From NCBI GenBank assembly GCA_050949415.1, contig JBMNFR010000001.1:248001-312000 (forward strand): 64,000 nucleotides of DNA. The letters are read 5' to 3'. The notes under the pieces are model-generated. The model was not told where the DNA came from. It was given only the letters and a program-made list of their open reading frames with translations, and did no database searches. Below are positions 1-8,139 of the stretch, piece by piece. The translations under genes were made by a program, and so were the position numbers. Position 1 is the first letter of the stretch. Each line of letters starts with the position of its first letter. This DNA comes from JAAZKI01 sp012799905 (GTDB lineage Bacteria > Verrucomicrobiota > Lentisphaeria > Oligosphaerales > Oligosphaeraceae).

Positions 1-730
1 CGTTGTCCAGCGTGCCCGTGATTGCGACATGGTCTTCAACCGCGAGGTGCGAGCGCTGGTTTTCTGCCGACATAGCGCGAACCGCGGCAAACTCCCGTCC
101 GGTCAGCCAGCGAATCAGGTCAAAAGGATGGGGATGGTCGGTCAACGCCCCGCCGCGATACGTCCTGGCCCCGGGTCGGATAGGGACTATGCTGCCGTAG
201 GACAAAAGCGGGTCGCCCCAATTCAGGAAATAATTGCACGGGGACTGCGAGATGTTGGTGAGGTAGATTGAGATGATGTCGCCTAACGCGCCGGATTGGA
301 TGACCTTGCGCGCATACTGAAACTGCGGGTTGAAGTGAAGCTCCAGCTCGCATTGAATGACCTTGGGATAGGTGTCGCCAATCGCCACCATCTCCCGACA
401 TTCGTCTTCATTCATGGAAATCACCTTCATCATGTAGATGTGCAGGCGCCGTGCCACCGCTGCCTTGAACATCTCAAAGTGATCCCGGTTGTCACTGCCG
501 ATGATGACGGCCTCAGCCTCCGGATGAGACGCAAACATCTCCTGGTAATCAGTATAGAACGCAACGTTCGGCTTCGCGGCCAGCATGTCGCGGTCGCGGT
601 TAAGGCGAGCAGCATCAAAATCGCTGACAGCAACCAGGTCCACCAACGAATTGCTCTGGCTGGCGCCACGAAGATATCCGGGCACATGCGGATTGGCGCT
701 GCCAGCTACCATGATTTTCAATTTGCTCAT
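1..730 (-). CDS. Gfo/Idh/MocA family oxidoreductase (3' end beyond window)
   Basis: Reading in from the left edge on the minus strand there is an open frame of about 243 residues without its stop codon. The N-terminus (KIMVAGSANPHVPGYLRG) looks like a Rossmann nucleotide-binding start. It is followed by AVIIGSDNRDHFE, a lysine in MMKVISMNEDE at the place of the family's usual EKP motif, and GGALTDHPHPFDLIRWLTG, which matches the family's conserved Gly-Gly-x-x-x-Asp-His region. The family consists of NAD(P)-dependent sugar or polyol dehydrogenases. The ATG overlaps the stop of the upstream gene by 4 bp, so the two are translationally coupled. The substrate cannot be told. The replacement of the EKP context is unusual, so activity is likely but not certain. 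Confidence 0.85.
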   Translation of the reverse strand, partial: MSKLKIMVAGSANPHVPGYLRGASQSNSLVDLVAVSDFDAARLNRDRDMLAAKPNVAFYTDYQEMFASHPEAEAVIIGSDNRDHFEMFKAAVARRLHIYMMKVISMNEDECREMVAIGDTYPKVIQCELELHFNPQFQYARKVIQSGALGDIISIYLTNISQSPCNYFLNWGDPLLSYGSIVPIRPGARTYRGGALTDHPHPFDLIRWLTGREFAAVRAMSAENQRSHLAVEDHVAITGTLDN

Positions 731-1380
731 GACAACGCTCCTTTGATCAGACTGTTGATGGCTCGCGCATTCAGTGGCCCCTGGACGACCGGGTCTTTTT
801 CTAACGTCATGCGTGCAGCCGTGTTAAAGCGCAGCTGCATCTGTTCAATGGGCCCTCGGGCTGGTTCCAGCAGATGTGATTCCGCGATTAGGTTGACATC
901 CAGATGCTCGGCAGTAGCCAAGAGCATGCCCTCTTCATTGCAGTGTCCGACCAGTGGATGGTTGCTGACGTGGCCATGAGTGAAGTTGGCGCGCAGTGTG
1001 CACATATCCGACATGGTGTTGGGCAGGCATTCGTTCATCTCGATTTCGGCGACCACGCCATTGGTGAATCCCAGTAAGGCGAAAAGGTTGTTCTGACCAG
1101 CAACCTTGGTGATGTGCAGCCCGGCGAACGGCGCATCGGCCAGGACCTGTGCGCCGTCTATAATCGCTGCCAGTACGTCATAGAGGAATTCAGCTTCAGA
1201 AACGGCTGCCCGAGCCGGTCGAAGCCAGGTGAAGCGCAATGATCGCAGTTGACCACAGCTGTTTTCCTTGATTGCACTCTGGATGCGCTCCAGAATCGGG
1301 CTTTTTCGCCAGATGAACGCGGTGATAAAGTCGCCATCCGTGCGACTGGCCGCTTGGCTGGGAGAGAGGATGGGAATCAT
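727..1380 (-). CDS. Standalone Gfo/Idh/MocA C-terminal-like protein
   Basis: This 217-residue protein has no Rossmann nucleotide-binding start. Its body resembles the C-terminal substrate-binding half of Gfo/Idh/MocA oxidoreductases: QLRSLRFTWLRPARA, EFLYDVLAAIIDGAQVL, then FALLGFTNGVVAEIEMNE. I chose the internal ATG because a GGAAGGA motif lies just upstream; the frame extends 28 codons further without a good site. It sits between the GntR/LacI-type regulator and the full oxidoreductase, overlapping the latter by 4 bp. It may be a regulatory or oligomeric partner of that enzyme; this is inference. It could also be a split-gene product. Confidence 0.7.
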   Translation of the reverse strand: MIPILSPSQAASRTDGDFITAFIWRKSPILERIQSAIKENSCGQLRSLRFTWLRPARAAVSEAEFLYDVLAAIIDGAQVLADAPFAGLHITKVAGQNNLFALLGFTNGVVAEIEMNECLPNTMSDMCTLRANFTHGHVSNHPLVGHCNEEGMLLATAEHLDVNLIAESHLLEPARGPIEQMQLRFNTAARMTLEKDPVVQGPLNARAINSLIKGALS

Positions 1381-1460
1381 GGTTTTCCTTCCGGGTTGAA
1401 AATACGGCGGCGCTGAGGGCAGGCTGCAGCGTCCCTGTGACCGCCACGAGAATGGCGTAA

Positions 1461-2567
1461 TCAAGATAGTTTCGCAGCAGCATGACCGCCGCCGCCAGGT
1501 GGATGCAAGGACAACGACGAGGACTCCCGAACGATAAGACGGGCATTGAGTGAACAGACTTCCGGTTCGCGGTTATACGGACGCAAAATGCGGTCAAGAA
1601 GAATCCGCAAGGCGTTTTCCACGATTTGGTTCAAAGGATACGCTACGCTGGAAAGCGAGGGAAACACTTCCGAGGCGACTGGAAGGTCATCAAAGCCAAC
1701 GATGGCGATGTCCTGGGGAATACGGTAATTGCAAAGCCTGGCGCCGCGGATGGCGCGCAGGGCGACCAAGTCATGATAACAAAAAACTCCGGTGCGGCGG
1801 CCACGATAGATGGTCTTGAGCAGGTCAGGATTCAATTGCCCATTACGATGCCGCAATCGATGAATCCGAGACTTCGTGAGGTCAAAGCCGTGCTCCTTCA
1901 ACTCAAAGGAAAAACCGTGTAGGCGGTCGTCATGAGCAAAGTAGTCCAGGCCAAGGTAGAAAAAATCCTCGCAGCCGGTCTCCAGAAAATGCTGAGCGAC
2001 CTTGCAGCCGGCAGTGAAATTCTCCACCATGACGACGTTGCTCTCCAGCCCTTTAATCTGCCGGCCAATCAGCACATAGGGCTTGTCAAGGCCCTCTAAA
2101 TTCGCCCGCGATTGTTCATCATGCGCAGGACAAATCAAAAAGCCGTCCACAGAACTGGCTTTAAGCATGGCCAGCTGGCTCTTTTCATGGTTGAGGTCGT
2201 AATCGCTGCCAACAGCCAGAATGCCGACGCGATGGCGCCGGCCGGCTTGCTCCAAGGCATTGAGAAGACTGGAAAAAAAAGGATTGTCCAGGTTGGTGAC
2301 CAAAACCCCAATTTTGCAATGCAGGTCTTGGGTGAGATCGTCACGGTGCGCCAGCAGGTGACGCTTGCCAACGCGCTTTAAAATGCCGAGACGCTTGAGT
2401 TCGGTGGTGACGCGGTGAGCCGTGACCAGGGAAATGCCAAAAGCCTCTGCCAAGGAACGAACCGTCATAAACGGATCGCCGACAACACCGTGCTCGCCAG
2501 AAGCAATCTCAGCTTGCAGCTGGGCAACGACCTGACGAGTTTTTCCGGTGTTGCTTTCGTAAAGCAT
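1461..2567 (-). CDS. GntR-type winged helix fused to LacI-type sensor domain, transcriptional regulator
   Basis: The 368-residue protein begins with a GntR-like winged helix (about residues 8-75; TVRSLAEAFGISLVTAHRVT and LKRLGILKRVG). It continues into a LacI/periplasmic-binding-protein sensor domain from about residue 84 (KIGVLVTNLDNPFFSSLL, then VDGFLICPAHDEQ, DIAIVGFDDLPVASEVFPSL). This arrangement is that of AraR-type sugar-responsive repressors. It is the first gene of a minus-strand set with two Gfo/Idh/MocA-type genes 80 bp downstream, so it probably controls that sugar-oxidation operon. The ligand is unknown. The last 15 residues are low-complexity (PPGGGG) and probably disordered. 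Confidence 0.88.
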   Translation of the reverse strand: MLYESNTGKTRQVVAQLQAEIASGEHGVVGDPFMTVRSLAEAFGISLVTAHRVTTELKRLGILKRVGKRHLLAHRDDLTQDLHCKIGVLVTNLDNPFFSSLLNALEQAGRRHRVGILAVGSDYDLNHEKSQLAMLKASSVDGFLICPAHDEQSRANLEGLDKPYVLIGRQIKGLESNVVMVENFTAGCKVAQHFLETGCEDFFYLGLDYFAHDDRLHGFSFELKEHGFDLTKSRIHRLRHRNGQLNPDLLKTIYRGRRTGVFCYHDLVALRAIRGARLCNYRIPQDIAIVGFDDLPVASEVFPSLSSVAYPLNQIVENALRILLDRILRPYNREPEVCSLNARLIVRESSSLSLHPPGGGGHAAAKLS

Positions 2568-2636
2568 GATGGCAAAAAAGGGCAGGGCGGCTAAATGGAC
2601 AAAATGACGTGAGAAGAACTTATTGCATTGACTACT

Positions 2637-2665
2637 TTATTATATCCCGAGTATAACAATGACAA
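2637..2665 (-). promoter_or_regulatory. Candidate promoter of the GntR/LacI regulator
   Basis: Read on the minus strand there is TTGTCA, a 17-base spacer and TAATAA; an overlapping TATAAT has a 15-base spacer. It lies about 70 bp upstream of the regulator's ATG. A TTATA-N7-TATAA inverted repeat overlaps the spacer and could be an operator for self-regulation. This is pattern matching only. Confidence 0.4.
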
Positions 2666-2707
2666 GGGTAAATATAACAAACATTTCCAAATGAACAACC
2701 CGAATTA

Positions 2708-2987
2708 GGGGCGAGGGGCGAGGGGCGAGGGGCGAGGGGCGAGAGTCTGAATGCTGAATGCTGAATGCTGAATGCTGAGGCGCATTTCATAATTCATAAT
2801 TCATAATTCATAATTCATAATTCGTTAGGGGCGAGGGGCTTTTTTTAGGGGCGAGGGGCGAGGTTTTTTTAGGGGCGAGGGGCGAGGGGCTTTTTTTAGG
2901 GGCGAGGGGCGAGAGTGAGTTTGGACTACGCTGTCCGCCATGTCCCGTCCACTACGTCCACCACGTCCACCTTGTCCACTCTGTCCA
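2708..2987. repeat. Cluster of microsatellite-like direct repeats
   Basis: Several short tandem repeats follow one another: GGGGCGA 7-mers (2708-2743), TGAATGC 7-mers (2748-2777), ATAATTC 7-mers (2789-2822), GGGGCGA runs separated by poly-T tracts (2826-2912), and imperfect 9-mers built on GTCCAC (about 2945-2986). No gene is supported here. The frame that crosses the block on the minus strand translates to PSPLKK repeats and is an artefact. The same GGGGCGA unit recurs near 46352 and 62584, so it is a genome-dispersed intergenic repeat. Confidence 0.85.
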
Positions 2988-3056
2988 GTAGAGTGACTCC
3001 GGGGGTTACCCGGAGTCCTCGTCGAACCGTGCGTACAGATTTCCAGTACACGGCTC
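2988..3056 (-). other. Group II intron RNA domains V and VI
   Basis: Domain V is the 33-base hairpin at 3024-3056, beginning GAGCCGTGTACTGGAAAT and closing with ACGCACGGTTC, which carries the typical AGC-type catalytic stem and GAAA-like tip. Domain VI occupies about 2988-3023, with a GACTCCGGG/CCCGGAGTC stem and an unpaired A near its base that would be the branch point. Both elements are intact, so the ribozyme may still be active. Confidence 0.8.
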
Positions 3057-3114
3057 TCCCTACGTTCTCGGTGCAAGACATTATACGGTGCAATCAGCGA
3101 TGCTCATTTGGATG

Positions 3115-4404
3115 TTACAATGGTTTCCATCCCAGACGGTGAAGCCCTTGATAAAGGCTCTCACCGTCCTTCAGCGGTTTGCATTTTCGCTGACTGCGGT
3201 TCCGGAGAAAGCCCTTGAATCGTCGCAGGACGAACCAGTTGAGGTCTCGGAAGCACTTGCGCGGGTAGCCGAAATCAAAGTATTGCTTCCAGCCACTGCT
3301 GAGCCGATTGACTTGCTCCAGCGTGTCCCTCATCGACCTCCTGTACCCGCTTCCTGTGAGTGCCCGGACTTTGTCCTTGAAGCGCTCAACAGGCTTGCTG
3401 GCCGGAAAGAGATTCAGGTATCGCCGATTTCGTCCATATCTGTCCCAGTCATACCGCATGGTGAACCCGAGGAAGTTCAGGCTTTCGCCTGTTCCCTTCA
3501 TCCGTACGATTTTTGTCTTCTCCCGATTGATTGTCAATCCCAGTTCGCCCTCCAGTCGCATTTCGAGCCATTCCCTGATTCGTCCCCCCATGTATCGCGC
3601 CATGACCACGAAGTCGTCCGCATAGCGTACGAGCCGGGCGTTGGCGAACCATCGCGGGGAGGCGTGGTCGTGTTCAAAGGCGTAGTCCAGCTGGTGCAGG
3701 TAGATGTTCGCGAGCAGCGGCGAAAGCACGCCGCCCTGCGGAGTCCCCTTCTCGGGGCGCGTCCGCCGGGTATGCCCGTTTTCGTCCTTTTCCTCGACCG
3801 TGCAGGTCAGCCACAGGCGAATCAGCCGGAGAACCGACTGGTCGGCGACCCGTCGCTCAACCTGTGCCATCAACCGTTCATGGTCGATGGTGTCGAAGTA
3901 GCTGGACAAGTCCGCGTCATACACCTCTGTCCTTCCGGCACCGAGGTTCGACTGAATTTCCCTTATTGCATCGTGGGCGCGTCTGCCCGGGCGGAACCCA
4001 TGCGAGCAGTCCTCGAAGTCTGCTTCGAAGATTGGCTCCAGAATCAGCTTGACCGCCATTTGGGCCACTCTGTCCCGGATGCACGGGATGCCCAGCGGGC
4101 GCATCTTCCCGTTTGCCTTGGGGATGTAAGTCCTCCTCACCGGTCGCGGACGGTAGGTTTTGGCGCGGAGGTCGTTCCCGAGTTGTTCGAGGAACCGACC
4201 CACGCCTCCGGGGGCGTTCTCGATGTCCGAGAACGTCAGCCCGTCACTGCCGGGCGCCCCGCCGTTCCGTTTGACAAACTTCCAGGCGGTTTCCAGCGTG
4301 TCAGCCCGATAGATGCGGTCATGGAGAGCGTAGAACCGGAATTGCGGCTCCCGCTTGGCCTTGCAGCCCAGTTTCCAGCGCAGAAGAGAGAGTTTCAGCG
4401 GCAT
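3115..4404 (-). CDS. ltrA: Group II intron reverse transcriptase/maturase
   Basis: The 429-residue protein carries the reverse transcriptase fingers and palm (RPLGIPCIRDRVAQ, EVYDADLSSYFDTIDH, GTPQGGVLSPLLANIYL near residue 220, VRYADDFVVM near residue 260) with the catalytic YADD. The thumb and maturase domain X follow (SLNFLGFTMRY; KQYFDFGYPRKCFRDLNWF). There is no C-terminal HNH endonuclease domain, as in RmInt1-like introns, which retrohome into single-stranded DNA at forks. It works with the intron RNA for splicing and mobility. The chosen ATG gives the usual family start; an upstream ATG adds 28 residues that do not look like protein. No frameshift is visible. Confidence 0.92.
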   Translation of the reverse strand: MPLKLSLLRWKLGCKAKREPQFRFYALHDRIYRADTLETAWKFVKRNGGAPGSDGLTFSDIENAPGGVGRFLEQLGNDLRAKTYRPRPVRRTYIPKANGKMRPLGIPCIRDRVAQMAVKLILEPIFEADFEDCSHGFRPGRRAHDAIREIQSNLGAGRTEVYDADLSSYFDTIDHERLMAQVERRVADQSVLRLIRLWLTCTVEEKDENGHTRRTRPEKGTPQGGVLSPLLANIYLHQLDYAFEHDHASPRWFANARLVRYADDFVVMARYMGGRIREWLEMRLEGELGLTINREKTKIVRMKGTGESLNFLGFTMRYDWDRYGRNRRYLNLFPASKPVERFKDKVRALTGSGYRRSMRDTLEQVNRLSSGWKQYFDFGYPRKCFRDLNWFVLRRFKGFLRNRSQRKCKPLKDGESLYQGLHRLGWKPL

Positions 4405-5003
4405 ACCGGGTTCTCTGCACCACTCCTGCCGTCTGTCCGTAGTGGAGTCTTCGCTCAAGCGGCACCCCCTTTTGCTGTGGAAACGCAACGTAGGCCAGGC
4501 CCCTTTGCTCCACGGGAATTACCCCGCTTCATCGCTACTATGAGCCTGTCCGACTGCCGCCGCCGCGGTATGCGCAGGTTATGGCTTCCCTGCGTTCCCT
4601 GTCTCGTTCCGACCGCCGAAACGAGACTGCGGAGCGGCTCTCCCGGATACCTTGCGTGTTCTGTCGTCGCGCGCTCTCCCCAATCACCCCGGGCGTCTCG
4701 TCGGATGCTTGCGTTCGTTGCTTCTCCGACAATGGCAGGCTTCACCACATCTTGGGGGGATAGCCGACGCCAACAGCGTAACGAGGCCGAAACGGGTTCA
4801 CTTGCGTTAGGGCTCGCGACTTCGTTGTCAGGCGGATACCACCCGCCCTCGTCTGCCACAAGGGCAGACCGCCACGTTTCGCGTGCTTTGTCACCGCCGC
4901 ACGCCGAGGCGCAACTACATGTTGAACGAACAATTAACATGTGCAGTACCTCTCAACTGCATAGAACACGCCGGCATAGCCGGCTTAACCAAGACTCGCA
5001 GAG

Positions 5004-5101
5004 CCAGCAACATAAAAGCCCAGGGTAAGCGGCTCCGGCAGGGGGCGGCGCAGCCCTGGGTGAGATGGAATATAATTGGGAGTCATAGAGGCGACGCATA
5101 A
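5004..5101 (-). repeat. Copy C of a dispersed approximately 95-bp palindromic repeat
   Basis: Read on the minus strand the element begins near TTATGCGTCGCC, contains CCCAGGGCTGCGCC, and ends CTTACCCTGGGCTTTTATG. The CCCAGGG/CCCTGGG arms can form a hairpin. Two further copies in opposite orientations lie at 59036-59120 and 59201-59297. This copy sits between the group II intron and the stop codon of the aldo/keto reductase. It resembles a REP-type or MITE-type non-coding element; no transposase for it is in the window. Confidence 0.75.
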
Positions 5102-5118
5102 GCGCTGCCCTGACGCCC

Positions 5119-6114
5119 TTATGGCAGGGTGGCGTCAATGCGAGCCTGTTCCTCCTGGGAAAACTCAATGTTGTCCAAGGCCTTGACCGCATCAGTAATC
5201 TGGGCAGGTCGACTGGCGCCGATGAGGACGCTGGTGACCCAGTCCTCCTGAGCTAACAGCCAGGCCAATGCCATCTGAGCCAGGGTTTGGCCGCGTTGCG
5301 CAGCTAGGTCATTGAGGTTTGTCAAGGCCGACAGCAAGGCAGGGGTCAAGGTCTCCGGCTTCAGGAAATGCTTACGGGCAGCGCGAGAATCGGGCGGGAT
5401 GGTTCCGGACAAGTATTTGTCGCTCAATAGGCCTTGGGCAAGCGGCGAAAAGACAATAGCGCCCAGTTTTTCCTCGGGTATGGCTTGGAGCAAGCCGTCA
5501 GCGCCGGGCTGGCGATTGATGATATTGTACCGCATCTGATGGATGATGAACGGCGTCTTCAATTCCCGCATGATGGCCGCTGCCTTGCGGGTTTGCTCAG
5601 CATTGTAGTTGGAGATTCCGACATAGAGGGCCTTGCCGCTTTTGACGATCTGATCTAAGGCCAGCATGGATTCTTCCAGCGGTGTTTCAGGGTCAGGACG
5701 GTGGTGATAGAAGATATCGACATAATCGATTCCAAGGCGTTTGAGGCTTTGGTCGCAGCTGGCGATTAAGTTTTTCCGCGAGCCCCATTCGCCGTAGGGG
5801 CCAGGCCACATCAAGTATCCAGCCTTGCTGGAGATGACCAGTTCATCACGATGCTGGTGCAAATCCTGTTGCAAGATGCGTCCAAAGGTGATTTCCGCCG
5901 AACCTGGTTCAGGACCGTAGTTGTTGGCAAGGTCAAAATGGGTGATGCCAGCGTCAAACGCCGTACGCGCCATGGCTCGGGCGTTTTCATAGACATCAAT
6001 CGAACCGAAGTTATGCCAAAGGCCAAGCGAGACGGCAGGCAGTTTCAGACCAGAGGCGCCGCACCGGCGGTAGGACATTTTGGTGTAGCGAGTTGCGTCG
6101 GGAGCGTACGTCAT
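5119..6114 (-). CDS. Aldo/keto reductase, YghZ-like (L-glyceraldehyde 3-phosphate reductase type)
   Basis: The 331-residue protein is a full-length (alpha/beta)8 aldo/keto reductase. It shows THFDLANNYGPEPGSAE (Asp and Tyr of the tetrad), SSKAGYLMWPGPYGEWGSRK (Lys), and DYVDIFYHHRPDPETPLEE (His). The WPGPYG-WGSRK segment is characteristic of the E. coli YghZ group, NADPH-dependent reductases that act on L-glyceraldehyde 3-phosphate and methylglyoxal. It starts 33 bp after the nucleoside hydrolase, so the two are probably cotranscribed. A role in clearing reactive aldehydes from nucleoside or pentose breakdown is plausible, but the link is inferred from position. Confidence 0.9.
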   Translation of the reverse strand: MTYAPDATRYTKMSYRRCGASGLKLPAVSLGLWHNFGSIDVYENARAMARTAFDAGITHFDLANNYGPEPGSAEITFGRILQQDLHQHRDELVISSKAGYLMWPGPYGEWGSRKNLIASCDQSLKRLGIDYVDIFYHHRPDPETPLEESMLALDQIVKSGKALYVGISNYNAEQTRKAAAIMRELKTPFIIHQMRYNIINRQPGADGLLQAIPEEKLGAIVFSPLAQGLLSDKYLSGTIPPDSRAARKHFLKPETLTPALLSALTNLNDLAAQRGQTLAQMALAWLLAQEDWVTSVLIGASRPAQITDAVKALDNIEFSQEEQARIDATLP

Positions 6115-6147
6115 GTGATTTTTCCCTTTCGTTGATTGGCGACATTT

Positions 6148-7044
6148 TCACGCAAGGAGGCGTTCAAGGAGAAGATCAAGGTAGGCTTCCTTGTCTTTCC
6201 AGTCCAGAGCGGTGCGAACCGGGCGGCCGGCCGCAGTTTCCCGCATAAAGCCGGCATCGTCAATTTCAATGTTCAGCTCGCGCATCACCAGGAGTTCCTC
6301 TGCAAAAGCCAGGTAGATGGCAACCGTATCGAAAAGCACCGAGCTTTGCAACGGCGGGGAAGCAGCGTCTTGCTTGCGCCAGACGCTGTAATTCTCTCGG
6401 ATGCAACGCGGTATAGGGCGATTAGAGGCAAGAAAACGCTGATATCGCTCGCCAGCCAAAACGATGTTTCCGCAGGAATCAAGAGGGGTGATGGTGACGC
6501 TTTTCCAAGGCGCCTTGAACACCGCCTGGGCGCCAGGAATGTCGCCGCGGACGTTGTATTCGCTGATGACGCCCTCAGCATCGCGGTGGCCTTTGGCAAT
6601 CGAGCCGAGCATGGAGATAAGATGACAGCGCGCAATCAAGTCCGGATGCCGGGCGCACAAAGCCGCGACGTTTGTCAACGGACCGATGGAGATGACAGTC
6701 GCTGCCTCTGTGCGTTGCAGCCATTCCCCAGCAGCTTGAATGCCGTCCTGATGAACCTCTCCTGGATAATCTCCCAGCTGATAATTTCCGAGCCAGGCCT
6801 CCTGTTTGCAGGCAGCGTGGGAGAAATCAGTGGGAATGCCGACGCCAACCGGAACCTCTGAATGACCGATTTCATCAAGAATGCGGCAGGCCAAGCGGGC
6901 ACGATAAAGGGTGTCGCCGGTGGCCGTGAGGACAAAGCCAGGCCGGAGTTCAGGACAGTTGAGAAGAAGGCCAAGAGCCCAAGTGTCGTCAATGTCCGTG
7001 CCAATGTCCGTGTCCAAAAGGATGTTTTTGCGCAACTGGGTCAT
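6148..7044 (-). CDS. Inosine/uridine-preferring nucleoside hydrolase family protein
   Basis: The 298-residue protein starts MTQLRKNILLDTDIGTDIDD. The DxDxGxDIDD calcium-binding motif is diagnostic of ribonucleoside hydrolases, which split nucleosides into base and ribose. Further family features are VTATGDTLYRARLACRIL and ATVISIGPLTNVAALCARHP, matching the IGPLTN signature. I chose the internal ATG because the family motif begins directly after it; an upstream TTG would add 88 poorly conserved residues. It is the first gene of a two-gene operon with the aldo/keto reductase. No signal peptide is seen, so it acts in the cytoplasm. The base specificity cannot be told. Confidence 0.9.
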   Translation of the reverse strand: MTQLRKNILLDTDIGTDIDDTWALGLLLNCPELRPGFVLTATGDTLYRARLACRILDEIGHSEVPVGVGIPTDFSHAACKQEAWLGNYQLGDYPGEVHQDGIQAAGEWLQRTEAATVISIGPLTNVAALCARHPDLIARCHLISMLGSIAKGHRDAEGVISEYNVRGDIPGAQAVFKAPWKSVTITPLDSCGNIVLAGERYQRFLASNRPIPRCIRENYSVWRKQDAASPPLQSSVLFDTVAIYLAFAEELLVMRELNIEIDDAGFMRETAAGRPVRTALDWKDKEAYLDLLLERLLA

Positions 7045-7135
7045 AATGTCACCGTTTTTATGAAGTTTTCCGGACAAGCGGCTCAACAAAGAGAAATTGA
7101 CCGCTAAACATACTAAGGCTATGGCTTTTAAAGCT

Positions 7136-7164
7136 AATGTAAGTCCTTTTCGGCTAACCGTCAA
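7136..7164 (-). promoter_or_regulatory. Candidate sigma70-type promoter of the nucleoside hydrolase operon
   Basis: On the minus strand there is TTGACG, a 17-base spacer and TACATT, about 92 bp upstream of the ATG at 7044. Both boxes are close to consensus and the spacing is ideal. Confidence 0.45.
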
Positions 7165-7489
7165 CCACAGGCGCAGACAAGTTTGGAGGCAGCGCGGAAC
7201 AATAATCCTATTGTCAGCGAAGCTAAAATGTCCCAAATAAACTGAATAACTTATCCGGAAGTTATCAACAGGGCGCTGGGCAATATAATTCATCATGCTA
7301 ATAATCAATGAGTTGTGATTGTAACTAACGCCTGCGTAAGACGTCTTTGATTATACATAATCTATATTATGCGACGTTATATTGACTAATCTCGTGGATT
7401 GGCAATCTTGGCCTGTGCTGGTTGCGCCCTCAAGGAACGGGGTTACATTTTAGAGATACCCCACAAGTGTCATTATTAACTGACGATAG
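7165..7489. other. AT-rich intergenic region between divergent genes
   Basis: This stretch separates the minus-strand nucleoside hydrolase operon from the plus-strand zinc-ribbon gene. It is AT-rich around 7300-7390, as expected for promoters, but I see no RNA gene, riboswitch or confident promoter for the plus-strand gene. Confidence 0.4.
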
Positions 7490-8044
7490 ATGACCATGAA
7501 ACACGACAGTCCCGAAAAACATGGTTTTGCCGGCGCAGGCGGCGCATCAGACAGTTCAGGCAAGAGTCGTTGTCCACATTGCGGGATGATGACAATTCTG
7601 CAGACGAAACGTCGGTATGACGGTTTCACATTGCTGGAGGAATACCTCGCCTGCGGTTTTTGCGGAGCCAGAATTGAAGCGGCTGAGGATTCGACGTCCA
7701 AGCAGCCTGCAACGTCAACTGGCAATGCCCGCAAACAATCTGCCCTTTCGGTGTATTTATTTGGTTCGGACGCGCGTTCGACTTCCGACGGGTCTGATGC
7801 TGGTGATAGCGATTCGGCCTTGCCGCCGTCATCACGCTGCAAAACGCGCCTTAGCGATGCTGGTTTGGACGCGGCGTCCGGCGGCGGTCATTTCTGCCGC
7901 GATTGCCGGTATTATGTCAAACATCCCTTCCTGAGCCGTTGCGCACGTCATGACCGCGAGGTGGAACCTATGCAGGACTGCCCGGATTTCAGTCGGCCAG
8001 ACAAGCCCTCAAAGAAGGCAAAGCAGCCGCCTCTTACGGACTGA
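7490..8044 (+). CDS. Unknown protein with two cysteine clusters (zinc-ribbon-like)
   Basis: The 184-residue protein has an N-terminal zinc-ribbon-like pair (CPHC near residue 28 and CGFC near residue 57), a Ser/Asp-rich linker, and a C-terminal Cys/His cluster: CRDCRYYVKHPFLSRCARHD then DCPDF. The C-terminal spacing (CxxC-x11-C-x2-H) suggests a second metal site. No family is recognised. The ATG has no clear Shine-Dalgarno; a second ATG lies two codons on. Codon choice and the paired cysteine motifs make a real gene likely. It stands alone before the 116-bp repeat array. It may bind nucleic acid or metal, but nothing proves that. Confidence 0.65.
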   Translation: MTMKHDSPEKHGFAGAGGASDSSGKSRCPHCGMMTILQTKRRYDGFTLLEEYLACGFCGARIEAAEDSTSKQPATSTGNARKQSALSVYLFGSDARSTSDGSDAGDSDSALPPSSRCKTRLSDAGLDAASGGGHFCRDCRYYVKHPFLSRCARHDREVEPMQDCPDFSRPDKPSKKAKQPPLTD

Positions 8045-8139
8045 TTGCAAGACGTCTGGTGCGCACTGGAAGTGGATAAAATAGACGAAAGAAACGCATT
8101 TAATGCATTCTATATCAATAAGTAACAACAACCATTATT

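Larger units (their letters stand above)
2988..4902 (-). mobile_element. Group II intron (about 1.9 kb) with its own reverse transcriptase
   Basis: On the minus strand the element starts with GTGCGGCGGTGACAAAG (base 4902), a good match to the group II 5' consensus GUGYG. It ends near 2988 in CTCTAC, consistent with a 3' end of the AY type. A 33-base domain V hairpin and a domain VI hairpin precede the 3' end, and a maturase gene fills domain IV. The total length of about 1915 bases is normal for this class. The 3' exon side is the GTCCAC microsatellite. The exact ends are inferred from consensus and could shift by a few bases. Confidence 0.85.

Noticed and set aside
296..979. 227-codon plus-strand frame
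   Set aside because: It is opposite two minus-strand oxidoreductase-type genes with clear family motifs.
3115..4404. Possible retron or diversity-generating retroelement reverse transcriptase
   Set aside because: A maturase domain and group II RNA domains V and VI are present, and no template/variable repeat pair or msr-msd RNA is seen.
4455..4940. 161-codon minus-strand frame upstream of the reverse transcriptase
   Set aside because: It lies in intron RNA domains I-III, which are structured RNA, and the translation has no protein features.
3088..5028. 646-codon plus-strand open frame opposite the group II intron
   Set aside because: It is a shadow of the intron and its reverse transcriptase, shows no motif, and spans the catalytic RNA domains.
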